DNA of 64,000 nucleotides from an uncultured Kiritimatiellota bacterium (GCA_934635045.1 CAKTZA010000006.1:27476-91475); one strand, 5' to 3'; positions 24,607 through 32,742 are shown, counted from the stretch's first letter. Numbers and translations: made by a program. Notes: generated from the sequence alone by a model not told the origin.

Positions 24607-26085
24607 TCACCTCGCCACGGGCGTCATCAGGACGCGGAAGCCGAACTGCCGCGCCGCGACATCCGCATCCTTCGTGATGACCGCGCGCGCCGCCGCGCGC
24701 AGCGGCGCGAGGCCATAGTTGTAGGTGACGTAGTTGTCGCATGTGCCTCCGCGCAGGCAGACGCCGCCCTTCGCCGTCAGCGGGTCCGTTGTCGCCGCCG
24801 CGCCCAGGCCCTTGTTCGTCTCGATGCGGTCACGGCAAATCTCGCCCGCGTTGCCGAGCATGTCGTAAAGCCCGTAGTTGTTCGGCAGCTTCGTGCCGAC
24901 CGTCTGCACGGCGACATCCTTGCCGTAGACCGCCAGCGCGGACAGCGGCTCGTAGGTGATGTTCGCCTCCTTCATGCTCGTAGCCGACCCCTTCGTGTAG
25001 TAGGCGAGATCCGTCGGCAGTTCCGTGCCGTCGTAGAGCCCCGTCGCCGTCCCCGCGCGGCACGCGGCCTCCCACTGCGCCTCCGTCGGCAGGTCGAACG
25101 ACCAGCCGTCGCCGACAAGCGCCGCGAGCTTGCCCATGAAGCTGTCGGCCCCCACCGCGTCCGTCGGCGTATTCGATCCGCGAATCTCGGTTGCGCTGAT
25201 TTTGTTGGCCGGAACGGCCTCGCCTGTCGTGCCCCAGCCGTTTGCGCGCGCCGCATTGCCGCAGAGTTCCCACTGCTTCTGCGTCAGCTCGAAGACGCCG
25301 AGGTAGTAGCCCGACAGCGTGACCGCGTGGACGTCTTCGAGGCCGAACGTCTTCACCTGACATGCCGTGCTGCCGCTGACGTTGTAGTCGTTGTAGTTCG
25401 CGTTCGGGAGATGTCCCGGCTCCGTCGCGGGCGAACCCATCGTAAACGTCTGCGCGGGGATGTGGCGAAAGACGAGCTTCGTCGTCTTGTAGACGTCGTT
25501 CGTGACGTCGAGCCACGCAACCGTGTCCGCGCCCGCACGCCAGTACTGCCGCTTCCACGCGCCGTAGGGGCCGATGCCTTCCCGCGCCGTCGAGCCGCCC
25601 GTGAGGTCGCTCTCCGTCAGCGCCGCCACGAAGCCCGCGTCGCCCGCCGTCTTTTCGAGGTCAAAGACGACATAGAGGACGCCCGCCGACGCGAAGTCGA
25701 GCGTACCGTCTGTGTAGCTCACCGCAAGCCGGAAGTTTTCGATGCGTTTGCGTGTGGCGAGCGCAGGGATTCTCGTGGGATCGATCGTGATGCGCTTAAG
25801 GCCCGTCGTGCGGATCACCGTGTCGCCCGTCGTCGCGTCATGCGGAATGTCGCAGAGGTAGGTGTCGCCGTCGTAGGCTTTCAGTGTCGCCGTCGCGCCG
25901 GGCGCCGTGACCGAACCTGTCGTCACGAATTCCGCGACGATCTTCTCCGACCACGGCCACAGCTGGCGGACGACGAAGTTCTCCGCATCGACCGTCACGG
26001 CGGCGTGAGCGGACAACCCAAGGCCCAGCAGCAGTGCGCCACCGAGGCCAACGACAGTTCTTCTTGTGCGTGTGTTCTGTTTCAT
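24607..26085 (-). CDS. secreted FGE-like domain protein, first of three tandem paralogues
   Basis: 492 aa from MKQNTRTRRTVVGLGGALLL, with AAGGA upstream and a signal peptide ending SAHA. Module VDAENFVVRQLWPWSEKIVA (about 30-140) leads into the FGE-like domain (HIPAQTFTMGSPATEPGHLP, FELTQKQWELCGN, DLPTEAQWEAACRAG, YGLYDMLGNAGEICRDR, CLRGGTCDNY, FGFRV), and the protein ends soon after it. Long stretches are nearly identical to the 22494-24566 product, which indicates recent duplication. The loop that holds the two copper-binding Cys in FGE has one Cys here. No sulfatase gene is in the window. A role in binding or surface structure is more likely than sulfatase maturation. Confidence 0.8.
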   Translation of the reverse strand: MKQNTRTRRTVVGLGGALLLGLGLSAHAAVTVDAENFVVRQLWPWSEKIVAEFVTTGSVTAPGATATLKAYDGDTYLCDIPHDATTGDTVIRTTGLKRITIDPTRIPALATRKRIENFRLAVSYTDGTLDFASAGVLYVVFDLEKTAGDAGFVAALTESDLTGGSTAREGIGPYGAWKRQYWRAGADTVAWLDVTNDVYKTTKLVFRHIPAQTFTMGSPATEPGHLPNANYNDYNVSGSTACQVKTFGLEDVHAVTLSGYYLGVFELTQKQWELCGNAARANGWGTTGEAVPANKISATEIRGSNTPTDAVGADSFMGKLAALVGDGWSFDLPTEAQWEAACRAGTATGLYDGTELPTDLAYYTKGSATSMKEANITYEPLSALAVYGKDVAVQTVGTKLPNNYGLYDMLGNAGEICRDRIETNKGLGAAATTDPLTAKGGVCLRGGTCDNYVTYNYGLAPLRAAARAVITKDADVAARQFGFRVLMTPVAR

Positions 26086-26148
26086 TTCGCGTGTTCCTTG
26101 TTGTTCTGGCTTGCGCCATGTGAGGACAATGATTTCAGACAACTGGGT

Positions 26149-26154
26149 AATATA
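26149..26154 (-). promoter_or_regulatory. candidate -10 box TATATT for the FGE-like operon
   Basis: On the minus strand GGCTATATTACC lies about 64 bp upstream of the first FGE-like gene, giving a leader of about 57 nt that contains the AAGGA ribosome binding site. It is the only TATAAT-like string in this otherwise gene-free gap. Confidence 0.4.
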
Positions 26155-26255
26155 GCCGATTCCCGCGCCGAAAAGTGCAACGCCACGAAACGAATTTTGG
26201 TACAAAATGCGAAACAGCCGATGGCTTCTCCGTGCCACGGCGACCTCTGCATCCG

Positions 26256-27464
26256 TCAGGCGACGACCGATGTCGCGCGGCCCTTCGCGAAGCGCGTGAC
26301 GAGCCGGTCGCCCGCCTTCAGCGCGGCGGCGTCCTTGACGACCGAGCCGTCCGCCGCCGTCGTCAGCGAGTAGCCGCGTTCCAGGACGCCATACGGCGAA
26401 TAGGCCGTAAGCTTCGCCTCGGCCTTCTCGAAGCGCGCGACGGCGCGCTGAAGGCCGAGCGCCAGCGCGGGCCGGAAGCGCGGCGCCAGCGCGCCGAGCC
26501 GATGCTCGGCGCGGGCGCGCGCGAGCGCCAGCGACGCGCCGAGGCCGTCCGACAGCTGATCGACGCGCTGGGCGTAGAACTCGCCGCGTCCGCGCAGCGC
26601 GTGCGCGAGCTGTCCGCCGAACGTCGCGAGCTGCGCCTGCAGGTCGGCAAGGACGGGCACGGCGATCTCCGCCGCGATCGAGGGCGTGCCGGCGCGGATG
26701 TCCGCCGCGAAGTCGCAGAGCGTGAAGTCCGTCTCGTGCCCGACCGCGCTGATCGTCGGGATCTGCGACGCGGCGACCGCGCGCACGAGGCTTTCGTCGT
26801 TGAAGCAGAAGAGGTCCTCGAACGAGCCGCCGCCGCGCGCGACGATGAGAAGGTCGGCGCGCCAGTCTGCCGCCGCGTTGAAGTAGGCGAGCCCGGCAAT
26901 GACCGTCGGCGGCGCGGCCTCGCCCTGGACGAGGCACGGGAAGAGCCGGATCTCGAGGTTCGGGAACCGCCGCGTCAGCACCGTGCACATGTCGTGGATG
27001 ACCGCGCCCGCCTCGCTTGTCACGATGCCGATGCGGCGCGGCATCCGGGGCAGCGGACGCTTCCGCGCGGCGTCGAACAGCCCTTCCTTCGTCAGCTTCT
27101 CCTTGAGCGCGAGATACTGCTGCATCAGGTTGCCGACGCCCGCGAGCTTCGCGGAGAGGACGGTGATCTGGTAGCTGCCGCGCGGGCCGTAGACGGACAC
27201 GTTGCCGAAGACGGAAACCTTCGCGCCGTCCTTCAGGCCGTCCCGCACGGCCAGCCGCTCGAACGAGCTCTTGAACAGGACGGCCGAGATCTGCGCGCCC
27301 GCGTCCTTCAGCGTGAAGTAGCAGTGGCCGGACGGATAGCGCCGCCAGCCGCTGATCTCGCCGTCCACGATGATGCGCGCGAACGGCTTTTCGAGCGCCG
27401 CGCGAATCCCCTCGGTCAGGGAGGTGACGGTGTAATGCGGATAGCTCTTGGCTTCTGTGCTCAT
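26256..27464 (-). CDS. xseA: exodeoxyribonuclease VII large subunit
   Basis: 402 aa. XseA with XseB degrades single-stranded DNA and takes part in mismatch repair. The N-terminal OB-fold is visible (VDGEISGWRRYPSGHCYFTLKD, FKSS, NVSVYGPRGSYQI), then the catalytic-core signatures GIVTSEAGAVIHDM, LIVARGGGSFEDLFCFNDE, AVGHETDFTLCDFAADIRAGTP, and the C-terminal GYSL segment. Length is slightly short but in range for the family. No xseB candidate was seen next to it. It lies downstream of the ribosomal operon, past a hairpin terminator, where secY would usually stand. Confidence 0.93.
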   Translation of the reverse strand: MSTEAKSYPHYTVTSLTEGIRAALEKPFARIIVDGEISGWRRYPSGHCYFTLKDAGAQISAVLFKSSFERLAVRDGLKDGAKVSVFGNVSVYGPRGSYQITVLSAKLAGVGNLMQQYLALKEKLTKEGLFDAARKRPLPRMPRRIGIVTSEAGAVIHDMCTVLTRRFPNLEIRLFPCLVQGEAAPPTVIAGLAYFNAAADWRADLLIVARGGGSFEDLFCFNDESLVRAVAASQIPTISAVGHETDFTLCDFAADIRAGTPSIAAEIAVPVLADLQAQLATFGGQLAHALRGRGEFYAQRVDQLSDGLGASLALARARAEHRLGALAPRFRPALALGLQRAVARFEKAEAKLTAYSPYGVLERGYSLTTAADGSVVKDAAALKAGDRLVTRFAKGRATSVVA

Positions 27465-27526
27465 GATGGCGCGAAATCCTGTCCGGCTGCCCTTTCTTTT
27501 CGGGGCCTGAGCCTAACGAAAGAGAC

Positions 27527-27553
27527 GCGCAGCCGGATTGATCTCGGCTGCGC
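27527..27553 (-). terminator. rho-independent terminator after rplO
   Basis: A perfect 9-bp stem GCGCAGCCG / CGGCTGCGC with a 9-nt loop stands 26 bp past the rplO stop. On the minus strand it is followed by GTCTCTTTCG, a short pyrimidine-rich tail. It marks the end of the ribosomal protein transcript, before xseA. Confidence 0.72.
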
Positions 27554-27578
27554 GCCCCTTTTCGCCTGCGACGAGAAC

Positions 27579-28016
27579 TTAGGCGACCGTGCCGCCCGCC
27601 TTCTCGATCTTCGCCTTCGCGGCGGCCGAGCAGGGGACCTTCACGGTGAACTTCTTCGTGAGCTCGCCCGTGCCGAGGATCTTGATCTTCGGCTGCTTGT
27701 TGTCCGAGAAGCCCGCCTTGGCGAGCGTCTCGACCGTGATCTCCGCACCCGCCTCGAACTTCTTCTCGAGGTCGGACACGTTGACGGCGAGCGCCTTCGC
27801 GTTGAACGCGGCGTTGTTGAAGCCGCGCTTCGGCAGACGGCGGACGAGCGGCATCTGGCCGCCCTCGAACACGAGCTTGTGCTTGTGGCCCTTGCGCGAC
27901 TGCTGGCCCTTCTGGCCCTTGCCGCAGGTCTTGCCCAGGCCCGAGCCGCAGCCGCGGCCGACGCGCTTCCGGCGCTGACGCGCGCCGGGGGTGTTCGTAA
28001 GAGAGTTGAGTTCCAT
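27579..28016 (-). CDS. rplO: 50S ribosomal protein L15
   Basis: 145 aa. The start MELNSLTNTPGARQRRKRVG and the Gly-rich GRGCGSGLGKTCGKGQKGQ run are typical of L15, as is RRLPKRGFNN. L15 is a late assembly protein that links domains of 23S rRNA. It is the last gene of the ribosomal operon here; secY does not follow. The gap to rpsE is 48 bp and holds a T/C-rich stretch, with no rpmD. Confidence 0.96.
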   Translation of the reverse strand: MELNSLTNTPGARQRRKRVGRGCGSGLGKTCGKGQKGQQSRKGHKHKLVFEGGQMPLVRRLPKRGFNNAAFNAKALAVNVSDLEKKFEAGAEITVETLAKAGFSDNKQPKIKILGTGELTKKFTVKVPCSAAAKAKIEKAGGTVA

Positions 28017-28064
28017 ACCTCTTCCTTCTTCCTTCTTACTTTTTTTCCTTCTAACCTTTTTCCC

Positions 28065-28553
28065 TTACGCCCGAACCGCCGCGATCTCCTCGGCGCTGCG
28101 GAGCTTCGAGAGCGCGTTCAGCGTGGCCTTGACCACGTTGAGGCGGTTCTTCGAGCCGAGCGACTTGCCGACCGCATCGCGGATGCCGGCCGCCTCGAGG
28201 ACGGGGCGCATGCCGCCGCCGACGATGAGGCCCGTGCCCTCTTCGGCCGGCTTCAGGATGACGCGACCGCCGTCGCAGACGCCTTCGACGTCGTGCGGGA
28301 TGGTCTTGCCCTTCATGACGACCTTGCGCATGTCCTTGCGCGCGGCCTCGCCGCCCTTGCGGATCGCGTCCGCGACCTCGTTGGCCTTGCCGAAGCCGAC
28401 GCCGACCTTGCCCTCCTTGTCACCGACGACGATGACGGCGGAAAAGCTCATGCGGCGACCGCCCTTGACGGTCTTGGCGCAGCGGTTGATGAAGACGGTG
28501 TGCTCGTCGAGCGCGTCGTCCTGCTCCTGACGCTTGTCACGATTGAATGCCAT
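28065..28553 (-). CDS. rpsE: 30S ribosomal protein S5
   Basis: 162 aa. S5 motifs: KTVKGGRRMSFSAVIVVGD with GKVGVGFGKANEVADAIRKG (the accuracy-related loop), then the second domain ending in GIRDAVGKSLGSKN. S5 contacts 16S rRNA at the mRNA entry and influences fidelity. rplR lies 3 bp upstream. In most bacteria rpmD (L30) would lie between this gene and rplO; here it is absent. Confidence 0.97.
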   Translation of the reverse strand: MAFNRDKRQEQDDALDEHTVFINRCAKTVKGGRRMSFSAVIVVGDKEGKVGVGFGKANEVADAIRKGGEAARKDMRKVVMKGKTIPHDVEGVCDGGRVILKPAEEGTGLIVGGGMRPVLEAAGIRDAVGKSLGSKNRLNVVKATLNALSKLRSAEEIAAVRA

Positions 28554-28556
28554 GGC

Positions 28557-28916
28557 TTACTTCTCCTCCTTCTTGGCCGAGATGGCGACGCCGTTCGCGA
28601 CGGCGGACTCCACGATCGCCGCGAGGCGCCCCGTGTACTTGTTGCCGCCGCGGTCGACCACGACGAGCGAGATGCCGGCGGCCTTCGCGGCTTCCGCCGC
28701 GCGCGCGCCGAGCGCCTTCGCGACTTCGAGGTTCGCCTTCTCGTCCTTGAGCGTGTTCGCCTGGGCGAGGGTGCGGCCCGCGTCGTCGTCGATGAACTGG
28801 ACGTACATGTGCTTGTTCGTCAGGCAGATCGACATGCGCGGACGCGCCGCCGTGCCGATCACGCGCTGGCGGAGGCGGAGATGCCTCTTCTGACGCTGAA
28901 CTTTGCGATTGAACAT
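28557..28916 (-). CDS. rplR: 50S ribosomal protein L18
   Basis: 119 aa. RLRQRVIGTAARPRMSICLT and NKHMYVQFIDDDAGRTLA match L18, which binds 5S rRNA together with L5. It ends 3 bp before the rpsE start and begins 23 bp after rplF; order rplF-rplR-rpsE is standard for the spc operon. Confidence 0.96.
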   Translation of the reverse strand: MFNRKVQRQKRHLRLRQRVIGTAARPRMSICLTNKHMYVQFIDDDAGRTLAQANTLKDEKANLEVAKALGARAAEAAKAAGISLVVVDRGGNKYTGRLAAIVESAVANGVAISAKKEEK

Positions 28917-28939
28917 CTTTCGTTCTCCTTACGCCGCGA

Positions 28940-29476
28940 TTAGGCGACCTTCTTGCCCTGTTTGCGGCGGATGACCTCGCCGACGTACTTGATGCCCTTG
29001 CCCTTGTAGGGCTCGGCCGGATAATACGCGCGGATGCGCGCGGCGGCTTCGCCGACGGCCTGCTTGTCGATGCCCTTGATCGTGACCTGGAGGCCGTCGT
29101 TCTCGACGGTCACCGTGAGTCCGGCGGGGATCGCGTAGACCTTCGGGGAGGCGAAGCCGAGCGACAGCGCGAGCTCCTGGCCCTTCAGGACGGCCTTGAA
29201 GCCGGTGCCCTCGATCGAGAGCTGCTTCGTGTAGCCGGCGGACACGCCGACCACCATGTTGTGGATCAGCGCGCGGGCGAGACCGTGGAAGTTGCCGAGC
29301 GTGTAGTCGTCGGCGCACGCGACGAGAACGTTCCCGTCCTCCACCTTCGCCGTGATGCCCTCATGCATCGTGTAGGACAGCTCGCCGAGCTTGCCCTTGA
29401 CCGTCACCGTCTGGCCCGCGACCGTGGCGGTGACGCCCTCGGCGAGCTTGACGGGTTCTTTACCGATTCGAGACAT
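28940..29476 (-). CDS. rplF: 50S ribosomal protein L6
   Basis: 178 aa. It starts MSRIGKEPVKLAEGV and contains ARALIHNMVVGVSAGYTKQL and the C-terminal YYPAEPYKGKGIKYVGEVI, all typical of L6, which binds near the sarcin-ricin loop of 23S rRNA. Normal length, two repeated domains. Start supported by an AGGAGC-type site upstream. Confidence 0.97.
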   Translation of the reverse strand: MSRIGKEPVKLAEGVTATVAGQTVTVKGKLGELSYTMHEGITAKVEDGNVLVACADDYTLGNFHGLARALIHNMVVGVSAGYTKQLSIEGTGFKAVLKGQELALSLGFASPKVYAIPAGLTVTVENDGLQVTIKGIDKQAVGEAAARIRAYYPAEPYKGKGIKYVGEVIRRKQGKKVA

Positions 29477-29494
29477 TGTCTTTAGCTCCTGATG

Positions 29495-29887
29495 TTAAGC
29501 GACCGTGCAGATGATTTCGCCGCCGAGGTTCTCCTTCTTCGCCTGCGCGCCGCTCATGACGCCCTTCGACGTGGAGAGGACCACAAGGCCCATGCCGTCG
29601 AGGACGGACGGGATCTTGCTGACGGGGGCGTAGCGGCGGAGACCCGGACGCGAAACGCGCTTGATCTCGCGGATGGCGGGCACCGCCCGGTCCGTGTACT
29701 TCAGCGTGATCACGAGCTTCTTCGGGAATTCGCTCGTCGTGACGCAGTCGGCGATGTAGCCGGCTTCCTTCATGACGCGGGCGATCTCGGCCTTGAGGGC
29801 GCTGGCGGGCGTCGCGACGGAGTAAAGGCGGGCCTTCAGTCCGTTGCGGATCGACGTCAGCATGTCGGAAATGGGATCGATAGACAT
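29495..29887 (-). CDS. rpsH: 30S ribosomal protein S8
   Basis: 130 aa. DPISDMLTSIRNGLKAR at the start, ISRVSRPGLRRY-like segment (IKRVSRPGLRRYAP) and VLSTSKGVMSGAQAKKENLGGEI at the end identify S8, a primary 16S rRNA binder. In E. coli S8 represses the spc operon; whether that holds here cannot be told. Confidence 0.97.
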   Translation of the reverse strand: MSIDPISDMLTSIRNGLKARLYSVATPASALKAEIARVMKEAGYIADCVTTSEFPKKLVITLKYTDRAVPAIREIKRVSRPGLRRYAPVSKIPSVLDGMGLVVLSTSKGVMSGAQAKKENLGGEIICTVA

Positions 29888-29911
29888 TTTTGGGATTCCT
29901 TTCCTGTTCGG

Positions 29912-30097
29912 TTACCACGACGCCTTGGTGACGCCGGGGATGAGGCCGGCGACGGCGAGTTCGCGGAAGCAGAGACGGCAGACGCCGAACTTGCGGAGGT
30001 AGGCGTGGCGACGGCCGCAGCGCTGGCAGCGGTTGTACGCGCGCACCTTGAACTTGGGCGCCTTCTTCTGCTTTTCGATGAGACACTGTTTAGCCAT
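29912..30097 (-). CDS. rpsN: 30S ribosomal protein S14, zinc-binding type (type Z)
   Basis: 61 aa. The short form with two CxxC pairs (CQRC and CRLC) separated by an RHAYLRKFG stretch, so it binds zinc. Long S14 forms lack these cysteines. It lies 3 bp after rplE and 24 bp before rpsH. Having the zinc form in the spc operon is the common ancestral arrangement. Confidence 0.97.
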   Translation of the reverse strand: MAKQCLIEKQKKAPKFKVRAYNRCQRCGRRHAYLRKFGVCRLCFRELAVAGLIPGVTKASW

Positions 30098-30100
30098 GAC

Positions 30101-30634
30101 TTAGTTCCTTCCTGCGAACGGCATGCCCATGGAGTTCAGAAGCTCCTTGCAGGCCTTGTTGTCGGTGGACGAGGTCACGAACGTGATGTCCATGCCCGAT
30201 TGCGCGGACGAGTCCACGAGCTCCGGGAAGATCGTGTGCTCCTTGACGCCGAGCGTGTAGTTGCCGGCGCCGTCGAAGCCGCGGTTCGGAACGCCGCGGA
30301 AGTCGCGGATGCGGGGGAGGGCCGCCGCGATGAGGCGGTCGGCGAACTCCCACATGCGCTCGCCGCGCAGCGTGACCTTCGCGCCGATGACCATGCCCTC
30401 GCGCAGCTTGAAGTTCGAGATCGACTTCTTCGCCTTGCAGAGCATGGGCTTCTGGCCGGTAATCGCCGTCAGGTCGTCCACGAGGGTCTTCTGCTCGTCC
30501 TTCGAGACGATGCCGAAGCCCATGTTGATGACGATCTTCTGAAGGCGGGGAACGAGCATCTTGTTCGTGGTGCCGAGCTTCTTCTCGAGCTCGGGAACCA
30601 TGCGGCTCGCGTATTCGTCTTTGAGTCTTGCCAT
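30101..30634 (-). CDS. rplE: 50S ribosomal protein L5
   Basis: 177 aa. L5 signatures: PRLQKIVINMGFG, AKKSISNFKLREGMVIGAKV, TLRGERMWEF and RDFRGVPNRGFDGAGNYTLG. L5 carries 5S rRNA into the large subunit and contacts P-site tRNA. Standard place between rplX and rpsN, with normal length. Confidence 0.98.
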   Translation of the reverse strand: MARLKDEYASRMVPELEKKLGTTNKMLVPRLQKIVINMGFGIVSKDEQKTLVDDLTAITGQKPMLCKAKKSISNFKLREGMVIGAKVTLRGERMWEFADRLIAAALPRIRDFRGVPNRGFDGAGNYTLGVKEHTIFPELVDSSAQSGMDITFVTSSTDNKACKELLNSMGMPFAGRN

Positions 30635-30651
30635 GATGATTGTTCCTTACC

Positions 30652-30963
30652 TTAGAGGGCCTTGCCGCTCTTGACCGCGACGCGCGCCTTCTTGCCGTCC
30701 TTCTCGCCGGTCTTGACGCGCGTTCCGCACTTCTTCTCGGCATCGTAGGGCATGAGCTTGCAGAGGCGGATCGGCAGTTCCTTGTCGATCAGGCCGCCGG
30801 CCGTCTTCTCGGTGCGGCGAACCGCCTTCTTGTGGACGTTCAGCCCGCCGACGATCGCGACGCCCTTCTTGGGGTCGACGCTGAGGACCGTGCCCGTCTT
30901 GCCCGCGTCGTTGCCGCGCGTGCAGATCACGGTGTCGTTCTTCTTGATTCTTGCGATAGCCAT
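30652..30963 (-). CDS. rplX: 50S ribosomal protein L24
   Basis: 103 aa. The KOW motif is visible in ICTRGNDAGKTGTVLSVDP, followed by VAIVGGLNVHKKAVRRTEK and the C-terminal basic part. L24 starts assembly of the large subunit by binding the 5' end of 23S rRNA. It sits between rplN and rplE. Confidence 0.97.
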   Translation of the reverse strand: MAIARIKKNDTVICTRGNDAGKTGTVLSVDPKKGVAIVGGLNVHKKAVRRTEKTAGGLIDKELPIRLCKLMPYDAEKKCGTRVKTGEKDGKKARVAVKSGKAL

Positions 30964-30981
30964 TTTCGTTGCTCCTTTGCG

Positions 30982-31347
30982 TCAGACCACTTCCGGGGCC
31001 ATCGAGAGGATCTTCATGTAGTTCTTGTCGCGGAGCTCGCGGGCGACCGGCCCGAACACGCGGGTTCCGATCGGGTTGAGCTTCGAGTCGACGAGGACGC
31101 ATGCGTTCTGGTCGAAGTGGACCGTCGAGCCGTCGGCGCGGCGGATCGGGTTGCCCGTCCGCACGATGACGGCGGTCGCGACCGAGCCCTTCTTGATCGA
31201 GGAGGTCGGAGACGCTTCCTTGATCGCCACGCGGATCACGTCGCCGAGGTGCGCGTACTCCTTGCGCTGCTTGAGGATGCGGAAGCACATGGCGCGCTTC
31301 GCGCCGGTGTTGTCCGCAACCACGAGATTGGAGAGTTCCTGCAACAT
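30982..31347 (-). CDS. rplN: 50S ribosomal protein L14
   Basis: 121 aa. MLQELSNLVVADNTGAKRAM, then LGDVIRVAIKEA and the C-terminal FGPVARELRDKNYMKILSMA, match L14 closely. L14 lies at the subunit interface and bridges to 16S rRNA. Length is as usual (122 aa). Confidence 0.98.
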   Translation of the reverse strand: MLQELSNLVVADNTGAKRAMCFRILKQRKEYAHLGDVIRVAIKEASPTSSIKKGSVATAVIVRTGNPIRRADGSTVHFDQNACVLVDSKLNPIGTRVFGPVARELRDKNYMKILSMAPEVV

Positions 31348-31361
31348 GGTTCTGTTTCTCC

Positions 31362-31619
31362 TTACTTCGCGACGATGCGCCAGCGCTTCGTGGCGGACAT
31401 CGGACGCGTTTCCATGATGGTGACGGTGTCACCGACCTTGGCCGTGTCGGCCTCGTCGTGCACGTGGTAGTTCTTCGTGCGCGTGATGACCTTGCCGTAC
31501 ACGGGGTGGACCTCACGGTACGAGACCGCCACCTTGACGGTCTTCGCGCCGGACTTCGAAACGACGACGCCCTTGCGAAGCTTGCGCGCGCCGCGATTGT
31601 TGACTTCTTCCGTGCTCAT
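31362..31619 (-). CDS. rpsQ: 30S ribosomal protein S17
   Basis: 85 aa. KLRKGVVVSKSGAKTVKVAV, HPVYGKVITRTKNYHVHDE, GDTVTIMETRPMSATKRWR identify S17, an early 16S rRNA binder. The start ATG shares one base with the rplP stop (TAATG), so nothing lies between these genes. In nearly all bacteria rpmC (L29) stands exactly here; it is missing. Confidence 0.97.
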   Translation of the reverse strand: MSTEEVNNRGARKLRKGVVVSKSGAKTVKVAVSYREVHPVYGKVITRTKNYHVHDEADTAKVGDTVTIMETRPMSATKRWRIVAK

Positions 31620-32041
31620 TAGATCTTGACTCCTGCGCGGGTGATGAACTTGGTGTGAATGCCGATCTTGGTCGCCGCGAGACGGAGGCACTCCTTCGCG
31701 ACTTCCTCGCTCACGCCGCCGACCTCGAAGAGGACCTTGCCGGGGAGGATGACGGCCGCCCAGAACTCCGGGTTGCCCTTTCCTCCGCCCATGCGGACCT
31801 CGATCGGCTTGCGGGTGACGGGCTTGTCCGGGAACACGCGGATCCAGAGCTTGCCCTTGCGCTTCATCTCGCGATTGATCGCAACGCGGCAGGCCTCGAT
31901 CTGCGTGGCCGTCAGGAGACCGCGCGTGAGGGCCTTGAGGCCGAACTCACCGTACGCGAGCTCCGTACCCGAAGTGGCGTATCCCGCGCGGTTCCCCTTG
32001 GAGACCTTGCGGTACTTGACTCTCTTGGGCATCAAAGGCAT
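31619..32041 (-). CDS. rplP: 50S ribosomal protein L16
   Basis: 140 aa. MPLMPKRVKYRKVSKGNRAG, RVFPDKPVTRKPIEVRMGGGKG and VLFEVGGVSEEVAKE are L16 hallmarks. L16 positions tRNA in the A site. The GKG region (RMGGGKGNPEFWAAVI) matches the segment modified or bound near the A site in other bacteria. It ends in a one-base overlap with rpsQ. Confidence 0.98.
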   Translation of the reverse strand: MPLMPKRVKYRKVSKGNRAGYATSGTELAYGEFGLKALTRGLLTATQIEACRVAINREMKRKGKLWIRVFPDKPVTRKPIEVRMGGGKGNPEFWAAVILPGKVLFEVGGVSEEVAKECLRLAATKIGIHTKFITRAGVKI

Positions 32042-32044
32042 GGC

Positions 32045-32740
32045 TTACCTCCCCTCCTTGCGGTCACCGCGCTCGCGACGCTCGCCGCGGCGGTCGCCGC
32101 GCGGCGGACGGGCCTGGAAACCCTCTTTCTTGCAGATCCACACCTTGATGCCGATCTTGCCGGCCGTGGTGTTGGCTTCCGCGAAACCGTAGTCGATGTT
32201 GGCGCGGAGCGTGTGCAGCGGCACCTTGCCCTCGCGGGACCACTCGACGCGCGCGATCTCCGCACCGTTGATGCGGCCGCCCGCATGGACCTTGATGCCG
32301 TCCACGCCCATGTCCATCGCCACCTTCATCGCGCGCTTCATCGCGCGCTTGAGCATGATGCGGCGCTCGAGCTGCTGGGCGATGCCCTCGGCGACGAGCT
32401 GCGCGTCGGCGTCGGCCCCCTGGACTTCCTTGATGTCAAGGTAGACCTGCTTCTTCGTCATCTTCTCAAGGTCGGCGCGGATCGCCTCGACGTCGCCGCC
32501 CTTGCGGCCGATGATCACGCCCGGACGGGCGCTGAAGATCGTCGCGCGGACGGAGTTCGCGTAGCGTTCGATGAGGATCTTGGAGATGCCGGCCTCGACC
32601 AGCTTCGACTTGATCGCCGTGCGGATCTTCTGATCCTCGACGAGGTAGGCGCCGAAGGTCTTCTTGGGCGCGAACCAACGGCTGCCCCAGGCGTGGTTGA
32701 CGCCGACGCGGAAGCCGATCGGATTGACTTTCTGTCCCAT
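32045..32740 (-). CDS. rpsC: 30S ribosomal protein S3
   Basis: 231 aa. It starts MGQKVNPIGFRVGVNHAWGS. The KH domain shows GVIIGRKGGDVEAIRADLEK and the second domain AMDMGVDGIKVHAGGRINGA followed by IARVEWSREGKVPLHTLRA. S3 lines the mRNA entry channel. The C-terminal tail (RRGERRERGDRKEGR) is rich in Arg and Glu, longer and more charged than in E. coli. Confidence 0.97.
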   Translation of the reverse strand: MGQKVNPIGFRVGVNHAWGSRWFAPKKTFGAYLVEDQKIRTAIKSKLVEAGISKILIERYANSVRATIFSARPGVIIGRKGGDVEAIRADLEKMTKKQVYLDIKEVQGADADAQLVAEGIAQQLERRIMLKRAMKRAMKVAMDMGVDGIKVHAGGRINGAEIARVEWSREGKVPLHTLRANIDYGFAEANTTAGKIGIKVWICKKEGFQARPPRGDRRGERRERGDRKEGR

Positions 32741-32742
32741 GG

